Assembly (NCBI GenBank): GCA_036703985.1 | Contig: DATNQN010000107.1 | Coordinates: forward strand, 1 to 50,681 | Length of the DNA: 50,681 nt | DNA from: Leptolyngbyaceae cyanobacterium | Lineage (GTDB): Bacteria; Cyanobacteriota; Cyanobacteriia; Cyanobacteriales; Aerosakkonemataceae | Direction: 5' to 3' | Shown here: positions 1-9,201 of the stretch, one piece after another | How positions within the stretch are numbered: position 1 is the first letter of the stretch | Layout of the letters: every line of letters starts with the position of its first letter | Position numbers and translations under genes: made by a program | The notes under the pieces: generated by a model | Seen by the model: only the letters and a program-made list of their open reading frames with translations | What the model was told of the DNA's origin: nothing | Databases searched by the model: none

Positions 1-21
1 GGGGGATGGGGGGATGGGGAG
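1..21. repeat. G-rich GGGGAT repeat
   Basis: The window opens with three G runs separated by AT (GGGGGATGGGGGGATGGGG). Close relatives lie at about 32011-32047 and 35701-35734. Four or more G tracts in such arrays could form a G-quadruplex, which is an inference. It lies downstream of the minus-strand RNase-like gene. Confidence 0.6.
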
Positions 22-88
22 CGTTTTCAATTGTTCTCCCGCTCTCCCACTTTCCTGCTCTCCCGCTTTCTCCTGGGAGGAGTTTTCT

Positions 89-2443
89 TTACTCATCATC
101 CAGACTCAGAAAGGGGTCATCGTCTAGGTCATCGTCTGGGAAGTCGCCATCGCTACCTACCGTTACTAAGTCGATTTGCTGGCGATAGTAATCGACGCTT
201 TTCACTTGTACTTCTACGCGATCGCCTAATCGATATTGCTTGCGGTTTTTGCGTCCGACTAGGGCTTCTTGACGAGAGCGATATTCGTACCAATCATCTT
301 TAAGAGATGATACGTGAACTAATCCTTCTGGATAGAAAGCTCGACCGTTGGGCAGAGGGACTTCCATTTCGACGAAGAAACCGTAGGATTGAACGCCGGT
401 AATGATACCTGGGAAAACTTCCCCGGTGCGTTCTTTCATCAGTTCGGCTTTTTTGAGTCCTGCCAAATCTGCTTCTGCTTCTTCTGCTTCTTTTTGCCGT
501 TCGTTGAGTGCAACGACGATCGCCATCAGATGCTCTTCGAGTTCCTCTTGTATAGTGGGTGGCAGCACGTTCCAGTTAATGTGACCGTGACAAGAACTAT
601 GGCGCAAGTTCACCTGTTCTTTGGCGCGGGTAGTCCGGCGTTCCCGTCCGTGTTCAAATACGGCGTGCAACACTCTTTGTACTACTAAATCCGAGTATCG
701 CTGTGCGGGGGAGACGCACTGAAGATAGCTTGATTCTAAAGCCAAACTAAAGTGAGAACTAGAGCTAGTGCTATAAAAAGGTGGTTTTAAGCTACCTTGC
801 AATAAAGAATTGAGTACTTTTTCTGCCTTTGATTGGGCAAATTGGTAGATAAATCTTTGAAAATCAGAAGGCAAAACCAGATCGTCTTGCTCTAATTGCA
901 AATCTACTCCGAGATTGCTTGCCAACTTGATCAATTCTATGGCATCGTCCGGATCGGGTGCTGGTTGTACTCGATACATGGTCGGTACTCCCAAAGCAGC
1001 TAAATGGGAACCGACAGTTTGATTGACCAAGACCATTAGTTCTGCGATCGTAAAGCGATCGGGTCTTTTGATCAAGCTGACCAACACATTACTCGCCCCT
1101 TCATCGCTGAAATGGCTGTCGTTATTAAACTGATTTTCCGCCTCCGACTTTTTAATTTCAAAACTACCCCGTTTGCGCCGTTGTTCTCGGACAGCTTGGC
1201 TTAAAAAGAACAGTTGATCGAGGGTGGGAATCACTGGTGCTAACTCGTCAAAAGCAGCCCGTTTCGGTTTAGTATCGTGACGCAGCAGAATTGCTTGGGC
1301 TTGGGATTCGGTTAATTGATAGTCTACTTGAATCACCGTAGGTTGAATTTCAAATTCAACCAATTCACCAGCTTGATTTAAGGTGAGGATGACGGAAATA
1401 GCTAGTTTATCTTCTCCCGATACTAAAGAGCAACGCTCTAAAAGTTCTGGGGGTAATAACGGCAGGACGGTTTCTCCTAAGTGTACCGATCTACCTCGTT
1501 GTTGAGCTTCTCGATCGATCGCCGAATTGGATTCGACATAATAGGAGACATCTACTACGTGAACTCCGACTCGCCACTTATCACCATCGGCTTTTTCCAA
1601 AGTAAATGCTTGTTCGACCAAGGGAACATCCGATCGATCGTCTTTTGCCGAGTTAGGTGTAATGGCAATAGTCACCAAATGACGCAAATCCAGACGATTT
1701 TTCAATTCTGTCTTGCTAAAAGAAGCGGGGAGTTTCTTTACTTCTTTTAGTACTGCATCGGGGAAAGAGCGGGGTAAATCGTGTTTGCAACAAACAATAT
1801 CAATATCGGCAGCCGCTTCTGCATCGCTACCCAAAACTTGAGCTACCCTGCCTTGGGGCGGCTGATTTCCCAGGGGATAACGAACGATTTCTACATGAAC
1901 TAAATGATCTACCGCTTCTGCTAAGTTCTGCCCATCGGAAATTAAGTCTAGTTCAAATAGTAAGCGATCGTCTAAAGGAACGGCTCGATATACCGTGCGT
2001 CCCGTTCTGTCTGCGGTTTGCTTCACTCTTGCTAACACGCTGGGGTTAGCTCGCTCTAAAATTAACCTGACTTCACCTTCCGGGCTGCGTCGTCGGTTAC
2101 CTTCTTTAGTAATTTTCACCAAAACTCGATCGCCATTCCAAGCACTGCTCAAATGGCTTTCCCGCACGTAAATATCTGCCGCTCCTTCTACATTTTGAAT
2201 GGCAAAACAAAAACCTTTGCTCGAACAACGCAGTTTTGCCTCCACCACCCCCGGCTCGAATATGCGGCGATATTTACCCCTTTCTTTAACTAGAATGCCG
2301 ATTTTTTCCAGTGCATCAAGGGCTATTTCTAGTTGCCTCAGACAGTTTTCATCAAGGCAACTTAGTTTTTTTTCCAGCATTTTACCAGCGACTAATTTTT
2401 CATCTGGAAAATTAGCAAGCAATGTAGCGATTGAAAATTCCAT
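89..2443 (-). CDS. RNase II/R-family protein, Zam-like, with degenerate RNB active site
   Basis: 784 residues in the order expected for the RNase II/R family: N-terminal winged-helix/cold-shock-like segments (about 1-140), RNB domain (about 250-600), S1 domain (about 670-760) and an acidic C-terminal tail. The RNB core is recognisable (VGVHVVDVSYYVE, IDREAQQRG, RYSDLVVQR). The metal-binding cluster that normally reads like TIDxxxARDFDDA is here AITPNSAKDDRSDV (about residues 257-270), so only one of four catalytic aspartates aligns. The later SPIR motif reads SPAQ, so the usual arginine is also absent. Family members normally degrade RNA 3'-5' processively. This one may be a non-catalytic RNA-binding paralogue like cyanobacterial Zam (acetazolamide resistance). 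The family call is firm; the loss of activity is an inference. Confidence 0.85.
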   Translation of the reverse strand: MEFSIATLLANFPDEKLVAGKMLEKKLSCLDENCLRQLEIALDALEKIGILVKERGKYRRIFEPGVVEAKLRCSSKGFCFAIQNVEGAADIYVRESHLSSAWNGDRVLVKITKEGNRRRSPEGEVRLILERANPSVLARVKQTADRTGRTVYRAVPLDDRLLFELDLISDGQNLAEAVDHLVHVEIVRYPLGNQPPQGRVAQVLGSDAEAAADIDIVCCKHDLPRSFPDAVLKEVKKLPASFSKTELKNRLDLRHLVTIAITPNSAKDDRSDVPLVEQAFTLEKADGDKWRVGVHVVDVSYYVESNSAIDREAQQRGRSVHLGETVLPLLPPELLERCSLVSGEDKLAISVILTLNQAGELVEFEIQPTVIQVDYQLTESQAQAILLRHDTKPKRAAFDELAPVIPTLDQLFFLSQAVREQRRKRGSFEIKKSEAENQFNNDSHFSDEGASNVLVSLIKRPDRFTIAELMVLVNQTVGSHLAALGVPTMYRVQPAPDPDDAIELIKLASNLGVDLQLEQDDLVLPSDFQRFIYQFAQSKAEKVLNSLLQGSLKPPFYSTSSSSHFSLALESSYLQCVSPAQRYSDLVVQRVLHAVFEHGRERRTTRAKEQVNLRHSSCHGHINWNVLPPTIQEELEEHLMAIVVALNERQKEAEEAEADLAGLKKAELMKERTGEVFPGIITGVQSYGFFVEMEVPLPNGRAFYPEGLVHVSSLKDDWYEYRSRQEALVGRKNRKQYRLGDRVEVQVKSVDYYRQQIDLVTVGSDGDFPDDDLDDDPFLSLDDE

Positions 2444-3325
2444 GTAGCGCTCAGTCCTTAGGCTCTCAATTGCATTTTTTTAACGATCGGAACACTCCAC
2501 AAAGCTTTTAGTTTTTGCTGCTTTTTTTAGATGGCACCCCCAAACGAGTCCAAAAAAACAGCATTACTCTCAAGCCAATACACCCGCCTCGAGCTTCTAA
2601 TTGTTGAGGTAAACGATTACCCCAACAGCTAAGCGACTTCGATCTGAAATCATTTCCTTGCTAGGTACTTATCATGGGTTGATTCAGCAGATCCTGTTCG
2701 GTGCAAATAAGTCCCACTGCAAGGAAACGCCACAGACACCACCTTCACTTTTGAACCCGGGATTTCTAATGGTAAAGAGGAACTCCTCAAGGGGTGAAAA
2801 GTGAAGAATTGCGCTAAATCGTCAAGTCGCCGTTGCTTCAGTTGCCCTTAAATGTAACCTCACTCTTCAATCTCGCATCCCTCGAATAACCTTAGTGATG
2901 ACTGACCCGGTGACGCGCTGACGCGGTAACGCGGGGAAATTTTATTCGGGTTAATTGAACGGACACGATTTGACACGCTAGGTCTGGGAAGGTAAGAAAC
3001 CAATGCTTAAACCAACTAGTTCAGCGTGGTGAGTGTAGGACACTTAAGCGTTGCGGCTTTTTGCGATGCGGATGAACAATTGAAATCAGCACTCAAGATT
3101 CAGTATGGCTAAGGAATGCCTCATCCTTACTGAAGTCAGATTTAAAAAGTCAGGCGACGCTGGAGTTTCAACCCCAGTAAGCCGTCACCATGAAGAAGGA
3201 AAAAGTTTTTCTGTCTTCTTTTGTGCTGACTTTTTTCTGCTGAGTACTGTCTCCCGATCTTATTGTAGATTTAGAGCGGTCATCAAGAAAACCGCTATGC
3301 TCGATAATCTAACTGGGTTATTAAT
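2444..3325. other. 882-nt gene-free stretch between divergent genes
   Basis: No convincing protein gene is seen between the divergent RNase-like gene and the gene at 3326. An 87-codon plus-strand frame at 3105-3368 runs into the next gene in another frame and has no family resemblance. The stretch is rich in short inverted segments, for example CTGG...CCAG around 3162-3178, and in GACGCG repeats near 2910-2936. It has no tRNA T-arm, tmRNA or RNase P signature that I could find. It may hold a long leader or an unannotated RNA for the downstream gene. Confidence 0.5.
2908..2936. repeat. Short tandem GGTGACGCG-type repeat
   Basis: About three imperfect copies of an 8-9-nt unit (CGGTGACGCG, CTGACGCG, GTAACGCGG) lie in the gene-free stretch. 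They are of the STRR kind common between cyanobacterial genes. Confidence 0.55.
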
Positions 3326-4129
3326 ATGTTTTCCCAATTTCAAGTTCGCTATCCAACCGGCAGTTTAATTTCTGATTTAATTACGATTTATAACGGCAAA
3401 TACGTCGTTCGGGTGTTGGTTGAGGTCGATGGTATAGCACGGGCAACTGGAATGGCGGTTGCTGATACGATCGAACAGGCAGAAGACCAGGCAAGAATTA
3501 GAGCGTTAGCAGTGATGGGAATTCACATCACTGGAAAGACTAATACTCAGCCGGAAGTAAGTGAATTTGCCCAGCGTCTTCCCTTTTCAACAGAAAGATC
3601 CGAACCGTCCAATTTAACCAGTATATCTACTGATACAAGTTGGTTAAATGAATCAAAAAATGTATCTTTACCAGAAAAAACTTCTTCGATCGCATCTAGC
3701 AAAGTAAACAATTCTTTTTCTGGAGGTAGTCAAACCGTTACAGGTAATCTAGATTGGCAAAAAAATGATTATATTCAAACTCCAGAGATCGATTCATCTG
3801 TAACCGAAGTTGAACCGACTATTGCTTATAGCAAGGTAACTCCCATCGGTTCTCGCCGTCACGAACCTGAAATAGATACCGTTGAAACAAATCAACCAAT
3901 TCCAAAAACTAATTCTGCTTCCGAAAAGACTGGATTGGATGCCCCTACTGATTCATCAGATACAATCAACATGATTAATATTGAAATGAAGCGGGTCGGC
4001 TGGACGAACGAACAGGGACGCGAATATCTGTGGCGGACTTACAAAAAGCGATCGCGTGCCCAACTGAGCGACGAACAGTTAGTAGAATTTCTCAGCCACT
4101 TGGAATCTTTACCTTCTCCTGAGTCTTGA
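3326..4129 (+). CDS. Conserved hypothetical with N-terminal alpha/beta domain and C-terminal GREYLWRTYKKRSR module
   Basis: 267 residues in three parts. Residues 1-75 form a compact domain (YNGKYVVRVLVEVDG, then AEDQARIRALAVMGI) whose strand-rich then helical layout recalls small nucleic-acid-binding folds. Residues 80-215 are low-complexity Ser/Thr/Glu-rich linker. Residues 217-265 form a helical module containing GREYLWRTYKKRSR. The same module makes up nearly all of the next gene, nine nucleotides downstream, so the two are probably co-transcribed. The strongly basic YKKRSR stretch suggests nucleic-acid contact, but no function is established. I do not recognise a named family. The ATG at 3326 follows the long gene-free leader. 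Confidence 0.7.
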   Translation: MFSQFQVRYPTGSLISDLITIYNGKYVVRVLVEVDGIARATGMAVADTIEQAEDQARIRALAVMGIHITGKTNTQPEVSEFAQRLPFSTERSEPSNLTSISTDTSWLNESKNVSLPEKTSSIASSKVNNSFSGGSQTVTGNLDWQKNDYIQTPEIDSSVTEVEPTIAYSKVTPIGSRRHEPEIDTVETNQPIPKTNSASEKTGLDAPTDSSDTINMINIEMKRVGWTNEQGREYLWRTYKKRSRAQLSDEQLVEFLSHLESLPSPES

Positions 4130-4138
4130 GGATGAGGT

Positions 4139-4366
4139 ATGGATATCGATTTATCAGATGCGATACCTCGCATTAATTCTGAAATGATGCGTTTAGGCTG
4201 GACTATCGAAGAGGGACGCGAGTACTTGTGGAGGACTTACAAAAAGCGATCGCGTGCCCAACTTACCACAGAGGAGTTAGTTGAATTCTTGTGTAACCTG
4301 GAATCTTTATCCTTTTTTACTTTGGAGTCCACTGACGAAGCAGAACGGGAAAGTCAAAAGTTGTGA
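4139..4366 (+). CDS. Small protein carrying only the GREYLWRTYKKRSR module
   Basis: 75 residues; about 1-50 match the C-terminal module of the preceding gene at 36 of 47 positions, including an unbroken identical 17-residue block from GREYL to RAQL. It starts nine nucleotides after the upstream stop, with GAGGATGAGGT as a ribosome-binding site, so translation is likely coupled. It looks like a tandem partial duplication or a dedicated partner that mimics the module of its neighbour. The function is unknown. The C-terminal 20 residues are divergent and acidic. Confidence 0.7.
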   Translation: MDIDLSDAIPRINSEMMRLGWTIEEGREYLWRTYKKRSRAQLTTEELVEFLCNLESLSFFTLESTDEAERESQKL

Positions 4367-4465
4367 GATAAAGTACGGGCGAAGCATTGGCTAAAAATAT
4401 TTTGTATATGACTAACAAATTATTAAAGCAAATGCTTCGCCCCTATCTAAAACCCTAGCCCGTAA

Positions 4466-5071
4466 TTAACCGACAGCGACAGGTTTGCTACCAGCTGCGG
4501 TGCGATCGATCACTTGATCGATCAAACCGTATTCTTTAGCCTCATTAGCAGACATGAAGAAATCCCGTTCGGTGTCTTGTTCGATGCGATCGAGGGGTTG
4601 ACCCGTGTGTTCGGCTAACATTTCATTCAGGCGGCGCTTGTGGTAAAGAATCTCTTTTGCCTGAATTTCAATATCAGTAGCTTGTCCTTGGGCACCGCCC
4701 AGAGGCTGGTGAATCATGATCCGAGAATGGGGCAAACTCATCCGTTTTCCTTTCGTACCGGCACTGAGCAGAAAAGCACCCATACTCGCTGCCAGTCCCG
4801 TACAAATGGTGCAAACATCCGGGCGGATTTGTTTGATGGTGTCGTAAATGCCCATGCCTGCCGTTACGGAACCACCAGGAGAGTTGATATAAATATAGAT
4901 GTCTTTTTCAGCATCTTCCGAGTCTAAAAAGAGCAACTGAGCCACAATCAGATTGGCCAAATCCGAGTCAATCTGTTTGCCCAAGAAGATTATTCTCTCC
5001 CGCAGCAGACGGGAATAGATATCAAAGGCGCGTTCCCCACGCCCAGACTGTTCGATAACGGTAGGTATCAT
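4466..5071 (-). CDS. clpP: ATP-dependent Clp protease proteolytic subunit
   Basis: 201 residues, the normal ClpP length, forming the barrel-shaped serine protease that works with ClpC or ClpX ATPases in the cytoplasm. The catalytic triad is complete: Ser96 in GLAASMG, His121 in IMIHQPLGG and Asp170 in ERDFF, so this is a catalytic ClpP and not a ClpR subunit. Cyanobacteria carry several ClpP paralogues. This copy is monocistronic, without clpX or clpR beside it, so I do not assign the paralogue number. It converges on the twin-module genes, with about 100 nt between the stops. Confidence 0.97.
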   Translation of the reverse strand: MIPTVIEQSGRGERAFDIYSRLLRERIIFLGKQIDSDLANLIVAQLLFLDSEDAEKDIYIYINSPGGSVTAGMGIYDTIKQIRPDVCTICTGLAASMGAFLLSAGTKGKRMSLPHSRIMIHQPLGGAQGQATDIEIQAKEILYHKRRLNEMLAEHTGQPLDRIEQDTERDFFMSANEAKEYGLIDQVIDRTAAGSKPVAVG

Positions 5072-5356
5072 TGAGCCTGCTTTTTTAGTAATTTGTCTTA
5101 ATTTTATCGATATTCGGTATGTACGGGCTTTGGCGGTTTACCGAAAGCAGGCGGCAGGGGATAAAACTCAATTCTTTGAAAGATGTCTCAAGATAGTGAG
5201 TGAGTCGCTTTGGCTTGAAACCAACTCCTTCTTTAAAAAGAACCTTTCCAAGGGATTTGCGATCGAATTTGTCGCGCTACTTTAGTTGTAAGGTAGTGTC
5301 ATTTCAGACTAATTTATTTGTTAATAAGCTGCTCTGAAATTGACAATACCTAAAGA

Positions 5357-6502
5357 TTAAGTCTTAACATTTGTGACAACCGCTTCTGCCATCTCAGTTT
5401 TATCTATGAGGGATTGAGTAGTTTGACGGAATGATGCGATCGATACCAGACGACTCGAAGCAGAATCCCACAGGATAAATTTGAAACAATCAGGAATATC
5501 GGAAATTCGCAGCACTTTTACATCAGTTAGCAGGTGACGATTTTGATTGTGGCAAGCTTCCAGGTTGTAATTAGGGATTTTTTCGCAAAGATGATGAATG
5601 TTGTGGTAGCCGATATCTGCGGCAAACCACCTGAAAACTTTAGGTAACTCCAGGTAGCTGCTGCCCTCAATTGCTCCACGCAGATAATCCCAGCCTTCCG
5701 TTTTGTGGGCGTAAGAGCCATCAAAGTTATGCTGCACAAAGAAGACACAGATGAAGATCGCCGCAGCAAGAGTTAAATTAATTGAGTAAACGCTCAAGAA
5801 AAAACCAAATCCCAGTAAATTACCCATAAAAATCCAACCTCCAACTACGCAAATGTTGTTGAAGAGCAGATCCCAAAACTCACCCGCCGTGTACCAATTT
5901 TTAGATTTGTAGGAGGAGATGATTTTTGCTAAACCAATACCCGGCTCTTGTTTAAGGCAAGTCAGGCAATGGCCAATAAAACCATAGATTCCCAAAATCA
6001 GGGCAAGTCTTGGCTTAATGGCAAGGTAGAAAAAACCTCCTGGGAAGATCATCAAAGGGTGTCTGAGCAATTCATACCGCCGTTGAGCAGATGGACTAAG
6101 TTTGGCGAACTCTTCCGTCGAGATTAATGCAGAAGGGCCGCGATACCGCTGCCAATCACCGTTTGTTTTGTGGTGATAGGCATGACCTCTTGACCAAGGA
6201 TATTGGGGAATCGCGTTGAGCGCACCGAGCATAAAACCGACGGCTCGATTGACCCATTTTGAACTAAACAGCGAATAGTGCCCGCAATCGTGCATCAAAG
6301 AAAAACAACGCCCTGAAAAAAGCGCCATCAGAACTATGATTGGTGGAAGCAACCAGTAGGAAATAGAAGCAGCTTTAACAGCTAAAAACCATAAAAAGAT
6401 ATAGGGAACAACTGTATTGAGAATTTGATAAGTTGCCCGTAAGTCGTTGCTCTTCATGTAAGGAGCTAGGACAAAATCCGATTTCTTAACCGTAGTTTCC
6501 AT
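5357..6502 (-). CDS. Membrane fatty acid desaturase
   Basis: 381-residue integral membrane di-iron desaturase. The three histidine boxes are visible: HDCGH at 71-75, HAYHH at 107-111 and HNIHH near 297-301, separated by hydrophobic segments (about 30-62, 160-185 and 215-260). This pattern matches the acyl-lipid omega-6/DesA-like and related hydrocarbon desaturases, which introduce double bonds into membrane lipid acyl chains using ferredoxin. The substrate and position cannot be told from the sequence. It is a single gene on the minus strand, flanked by about 280 nt on each side that hold no other gene. Confidence 0.9.
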   Translation of the reverse strand: METTVKKSDFVLAPYMKSNDLRATYQILNTVVPYIFLWFLAVKAASISYWLLPPIIVLMALFSGRCFSLMHDCGHYSLFSSKWVNRAVGFMLGALNAIPQYPWSRGHAYHHKTNGDWQRYRGPSALISTEEFAKLSPSAQRRYELLRHPLMIFPGGFFYLAIKPRLALILGIYGFIGHCLTCLKQEPGIGLAKIISSYKSKNWYTAGEFWDLLFNNICVVGGWIFMGNLLGFGFFLSVYSINLTLAAAIFICVFFVQHNFDGSYAHKTEGWDYLRGAIEGSSYLELPKVFRWFAADIGYHNIHHLCEKIPNYNLEACHNQNRHLLTDVKVLRISDIPDCFKFILWDSASSRLVSIASFRQTTQSLIDKTEMAEAVVTNVKT

Positions 6503-6782
6503 TCAATCACGTCTCTTGTGAACAACCTTGACTCTACTAGAATTTTCTGTGGGTCGCAATTTAGCGGTACATGGAACTACCCGGATTGTACTCAGCTAAC
6601 CCCAAATGTGCTAGCCAAAATACTACCGCTAAGCAACTAACTACTAGCAGCTTTTCGTGAAATCACTTTACCACTGGTCTTTATCCCTGACCGGATTTAT
6701 GTACATCACTTGCAAATGAGGTTAGCGTACATTTCTACTTATTAAAATGTGATACCTGGTTTTTGGAGGGCTGACAACTAAT

Positions 6783-7559
6783 TTAATTGGGAAATTGTTT
6801 ATCTCTTACTTCATTGCTATAATTTTGTACCGCGTTGATAATGCTTTCTCGTAAATTGACATAAGTTTTGGCAAATGGGGGTTGTTTTTCCGTCAGTCCC
6901 AGCATATCGGCAGTTACTAATACTTGCCCATCACAATGATTACCAGCACCAATGCCAATAGTAGGTATAGTTAATTTTTGGGTAATTTGCAAAGCTAACT
7001 CTGATGGAATATGTTCCAAAACGATCGCAAATGCACCAGCTTCTTCCAGTGCGATCGCTTCTTGTAAAATTCTCTCACTATCTTGGGGTGTTTTCCCCTG
7101 CTGACGATAACCCAACTTATGCACTGATTGCGGTGTCAAACCTACATGACCTAACACGGGGATACCAGCTTGCACTAGATAAGAAACCGTTTGTGCCATT
7201 GCTGGATATCCACCTTCTAATTTTACTGCCTGTACTCCCGACTCTTTCAAAACTCTCCCCGCCGAGTGGATTGCTTGCTGAAGGCTTTCTTGATAACTCA
7301 AAAATGGTAAATCGCAAACTACTAACGCCTGCTTGACACCACGCCGCACGGCTTTAGCATGATGGATCATTTCATCCAATGTAATTGGCAGAGTTGTTTC
7401 ATAACCTAACGCCACCATACCCAAGGAATCGCCTACTAGGATCGCATCCACCCCAGCCGCATCTAAAATTTGTGCGATCGCAAAATCCCAAGCTGTTAGC
7501 ATCACGATCGGACGCCCTTGCTGTTTCCATTGGATTAATTGCTGGGTTGTGACTGGCAT
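6783..7559 (-). CDS. panB: 3-methyl-2-oxobutanoate hydroxymethyltransferase
   Basis: 258 residues, full length for PanB, which transfers a hydroxymethyl group from 5,10-methylenetetrahydrofolate to alpha-ketoisovalerate to make ketopantoate in pantothenate/CoA synthesis. Family motifs are present: MLTAWDF near the N-terminus, VGDSLGMV (about 42-49, with the metal-binding Asp), VKLEGG and [15 protein letters not shown] putative ketopantoate reductase-like gene lies about 18 kb away at 25138. The gene stands alone here. Confidence 0.97.
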   Translation of the reverse strand: MPVTTQQLIQWKQQGRPIVMLTAWDFAIAQILDAAGVDAILVGDSLGMVALGYETTLPITLDEMIHHAKAVRRGVKQALVVCDLPFLSYQESLQQAIHSAGRVLKESGVQAVKLEGGYPAMAQTVSYLVQAGIPVLGHVGLTPQSVHKLGYRQQGKTPQDSERILQEAIALEEAGAFAIVLEHIPSELALQITQKLTIPTIGIGAGNHCDGQVLVTADMLGLTEKQPPFAKTYVNLRESIINAVQNYSNEVRDKQFPN

Positions 7560-7781
7560 TGAGATAGTTACTGAAGATTCCTTATAAAAGTAACATTTTT
7601 AGTATTTAATGCAAATGCAGCTTTGGGGAGGTTTGTAGGAGGCTTCCATTGGTTTAAGGACACTTTTGTTAGTATAATACAAGTCTTAGTTTTCTGGCTG
7701 GCAATTAGTCCAAGGCATTGCGATCGCATTTATATTTAGGTGTAGTGGAAAATATTTCAAGCGCTTTGCAAGTGGTGAATT

Positions 7782-8352
7782 ATGGTTCAATCTTTACCAA
7801 AATCAATGACTTTCGCTGAATTCAGCCAATGGAAGCCGGATAACAAACGCTACGAACTGCATGATGGAGCGATTTTTGAAATGCCTCAGCCGACAGGTGA
7901 ACATGAAGATCTTGTTGGGTTTTTAGCCGAAAAGCTGACTTTAGAATATGTCCGCCTCAATCTACCTTTTTCTATTCCGAAAACGGCATTAGTTAAATCA
8001 GCGTCAAGTGAATCGGCTTATTCGCCAAATATCTTGTTACTGAATCGTTCTAATTTGATAAACGAACCTTTCTGGAAAAAAGAATCTACTGTAACTATGA
8101 GTGCATTTATTCCTTTAGTTATTGAAGTAGTTAGCACTAATTGGCGCGATGATTATTATAAAAAAATATGGAGAGTACGAAGATATAAGAATTCCTGAAT
8201 ATTGGATTGTAGATTATCTAGCTGTTGGTGCTCGTAAACTGATTGGCAATCCTAAAAAGCCAACTGTTTCTATCTACTGTTTAGTTGATGGAGAATACCA
8301 GGTTAGTCAATTTCGAGAAAGCGAACCTATTCAGTCGTTAATTTTTCCATAG
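7782..8352 (+). pseudogene. Uma2/DUF820 family nuclease gene broken by a frameshift
   Basis: The first frame (7782-8198) encodes the N-terminal Uma2 region (MTFAEFSQW, KRYELHDGAIFEM, PLVIEVVSTNWRDDYYKK). The frame then changes at a run of seven A residues (8160-8166). The second frame continues the family sequence as KKYGEYEDIRIPEYWIVDYLAVG to LIFP at 8352. Removing one A restores a full-length protein. The usual catalytic PD motif also reads SPNILLLN, with Asp replaced by Asn, which favours genuine decay over a sequencing error. Uma2 proteins are PD-(D/E)XK-like and much expanded in cyanobacteria. Confidence 0.85.
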
Positions 8353-8481
8353 TTAATTTTAATAGTCGAACAGATCTTTCAATCCGCTCAAATATAGCAA
8401 AAAGAAAAAGAAACCAAAGAGGGTGGAAGTGAACAATGTTTATCTATAGTTATCTGTAGTTTTCAATTATCTTGTTCGTTC

Positions 8482-9039
8482 TCAACGTTGCGGTTTAATT
8501 GTTTGTACTAAGTTAAGAAAGCGATTGGTTTCTTCATTTCCTTGGATATCTAACAAAGCCACATCAACAATTTTTTGGGAACCGTCTGTCATCTCAATTT
8601 TCATTGGTACTTTTGCGCCAAGACCGTAGGTTTTTACGGCTAACTCGACTTGGTTGCAGCGGAAATTAAACGTTCCCATATTTATTCTGCCGTTATTTGC
8701 CCGATATTCCCACTGCATGACTTTTTCAATATTACCAACTTTAGGTTGATTGCAGTAAAAATGATGACTCAAGGCTATCATTCGGGCGACGTGAACATCG
8801 TATAAACGCATACGTCCGCCAAAAGCAGAAACGGTGGTGTTGCGATCGGGTACTTCCATATAGGCATTCATCACATCCGCCACTAGTGTTTCTGCCAATC
8901 GAATCTGATTGATTTTGATGTCAGAATTAGCAGCAGTTTGAGCGAAAGCTAATTGATTCGTTGCATACTGAGTAGTGGTCGCGATCGCAATTGTCGTAAT
9001 TAGTTTGACGAATTGTACTAATTTCAGCATATAAGCCAA
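8482..9039 (-). CDS. Exported protein of unknown function
   Basis: 185 residues. An N-terminal hydrophobic stretch (about 5-30) followed by AFAQTAA looks like a cleavable Sec signal peptide, with cleavage near residue 33-35. The mature part has two cysteines (in FYCNQPK and FRCNQVE) that could form a disulfide in the periplasm. No enzyme motif is recognised. The start could be the second Met (9030) instead of the first. It is followed on the same strand by nothing within 900 nt. Confidence 0.65.
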   Translation of the reverse strand: MAYMLKLVQFVKLITTIAIATTTQYATNQLAFAQTAANSDIKINQIRLAETLVADVMNAYMEVPDRNTTVSAFGGRMRLYDVHVARMIALSHHFYCNQPKVGNIEKVMQWEYRANNGRINMGTFNFRCNQVELAVKTYGLGAKVPMKIEMTDGSQKIVDVALLDIQGNEETNRFLNLVQTIKPQR

Positions 9040-9201
9040 ATAATTAACTTTTTTTAGTTGTTAGCGTTAACTTTTAGATACCCGACTTCTTTAAGAAGTT
9101 AGGTATCTGCCTTCACCAATATTCAGCTATGACTTTCAGATTATTTGCATTATTAACCGAATAACATTTTCCATCTTTTCCTTTCCTGCTGTCCCTTTCA
9201 A

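Noticed and set aside
3160-3190. Possible tRNA T-arm (CTGGAGTTTCAACCCCAG)
   Set aside because: The loop length is wrong and no acceptor, D or anticodon arms can be built around it.
3105-3368. 87-codon plus-strand frame before the twin-module gene
   Set aside because: It overlaps the next gene in another frame, has no recognised family and no good ribosome-binding site.
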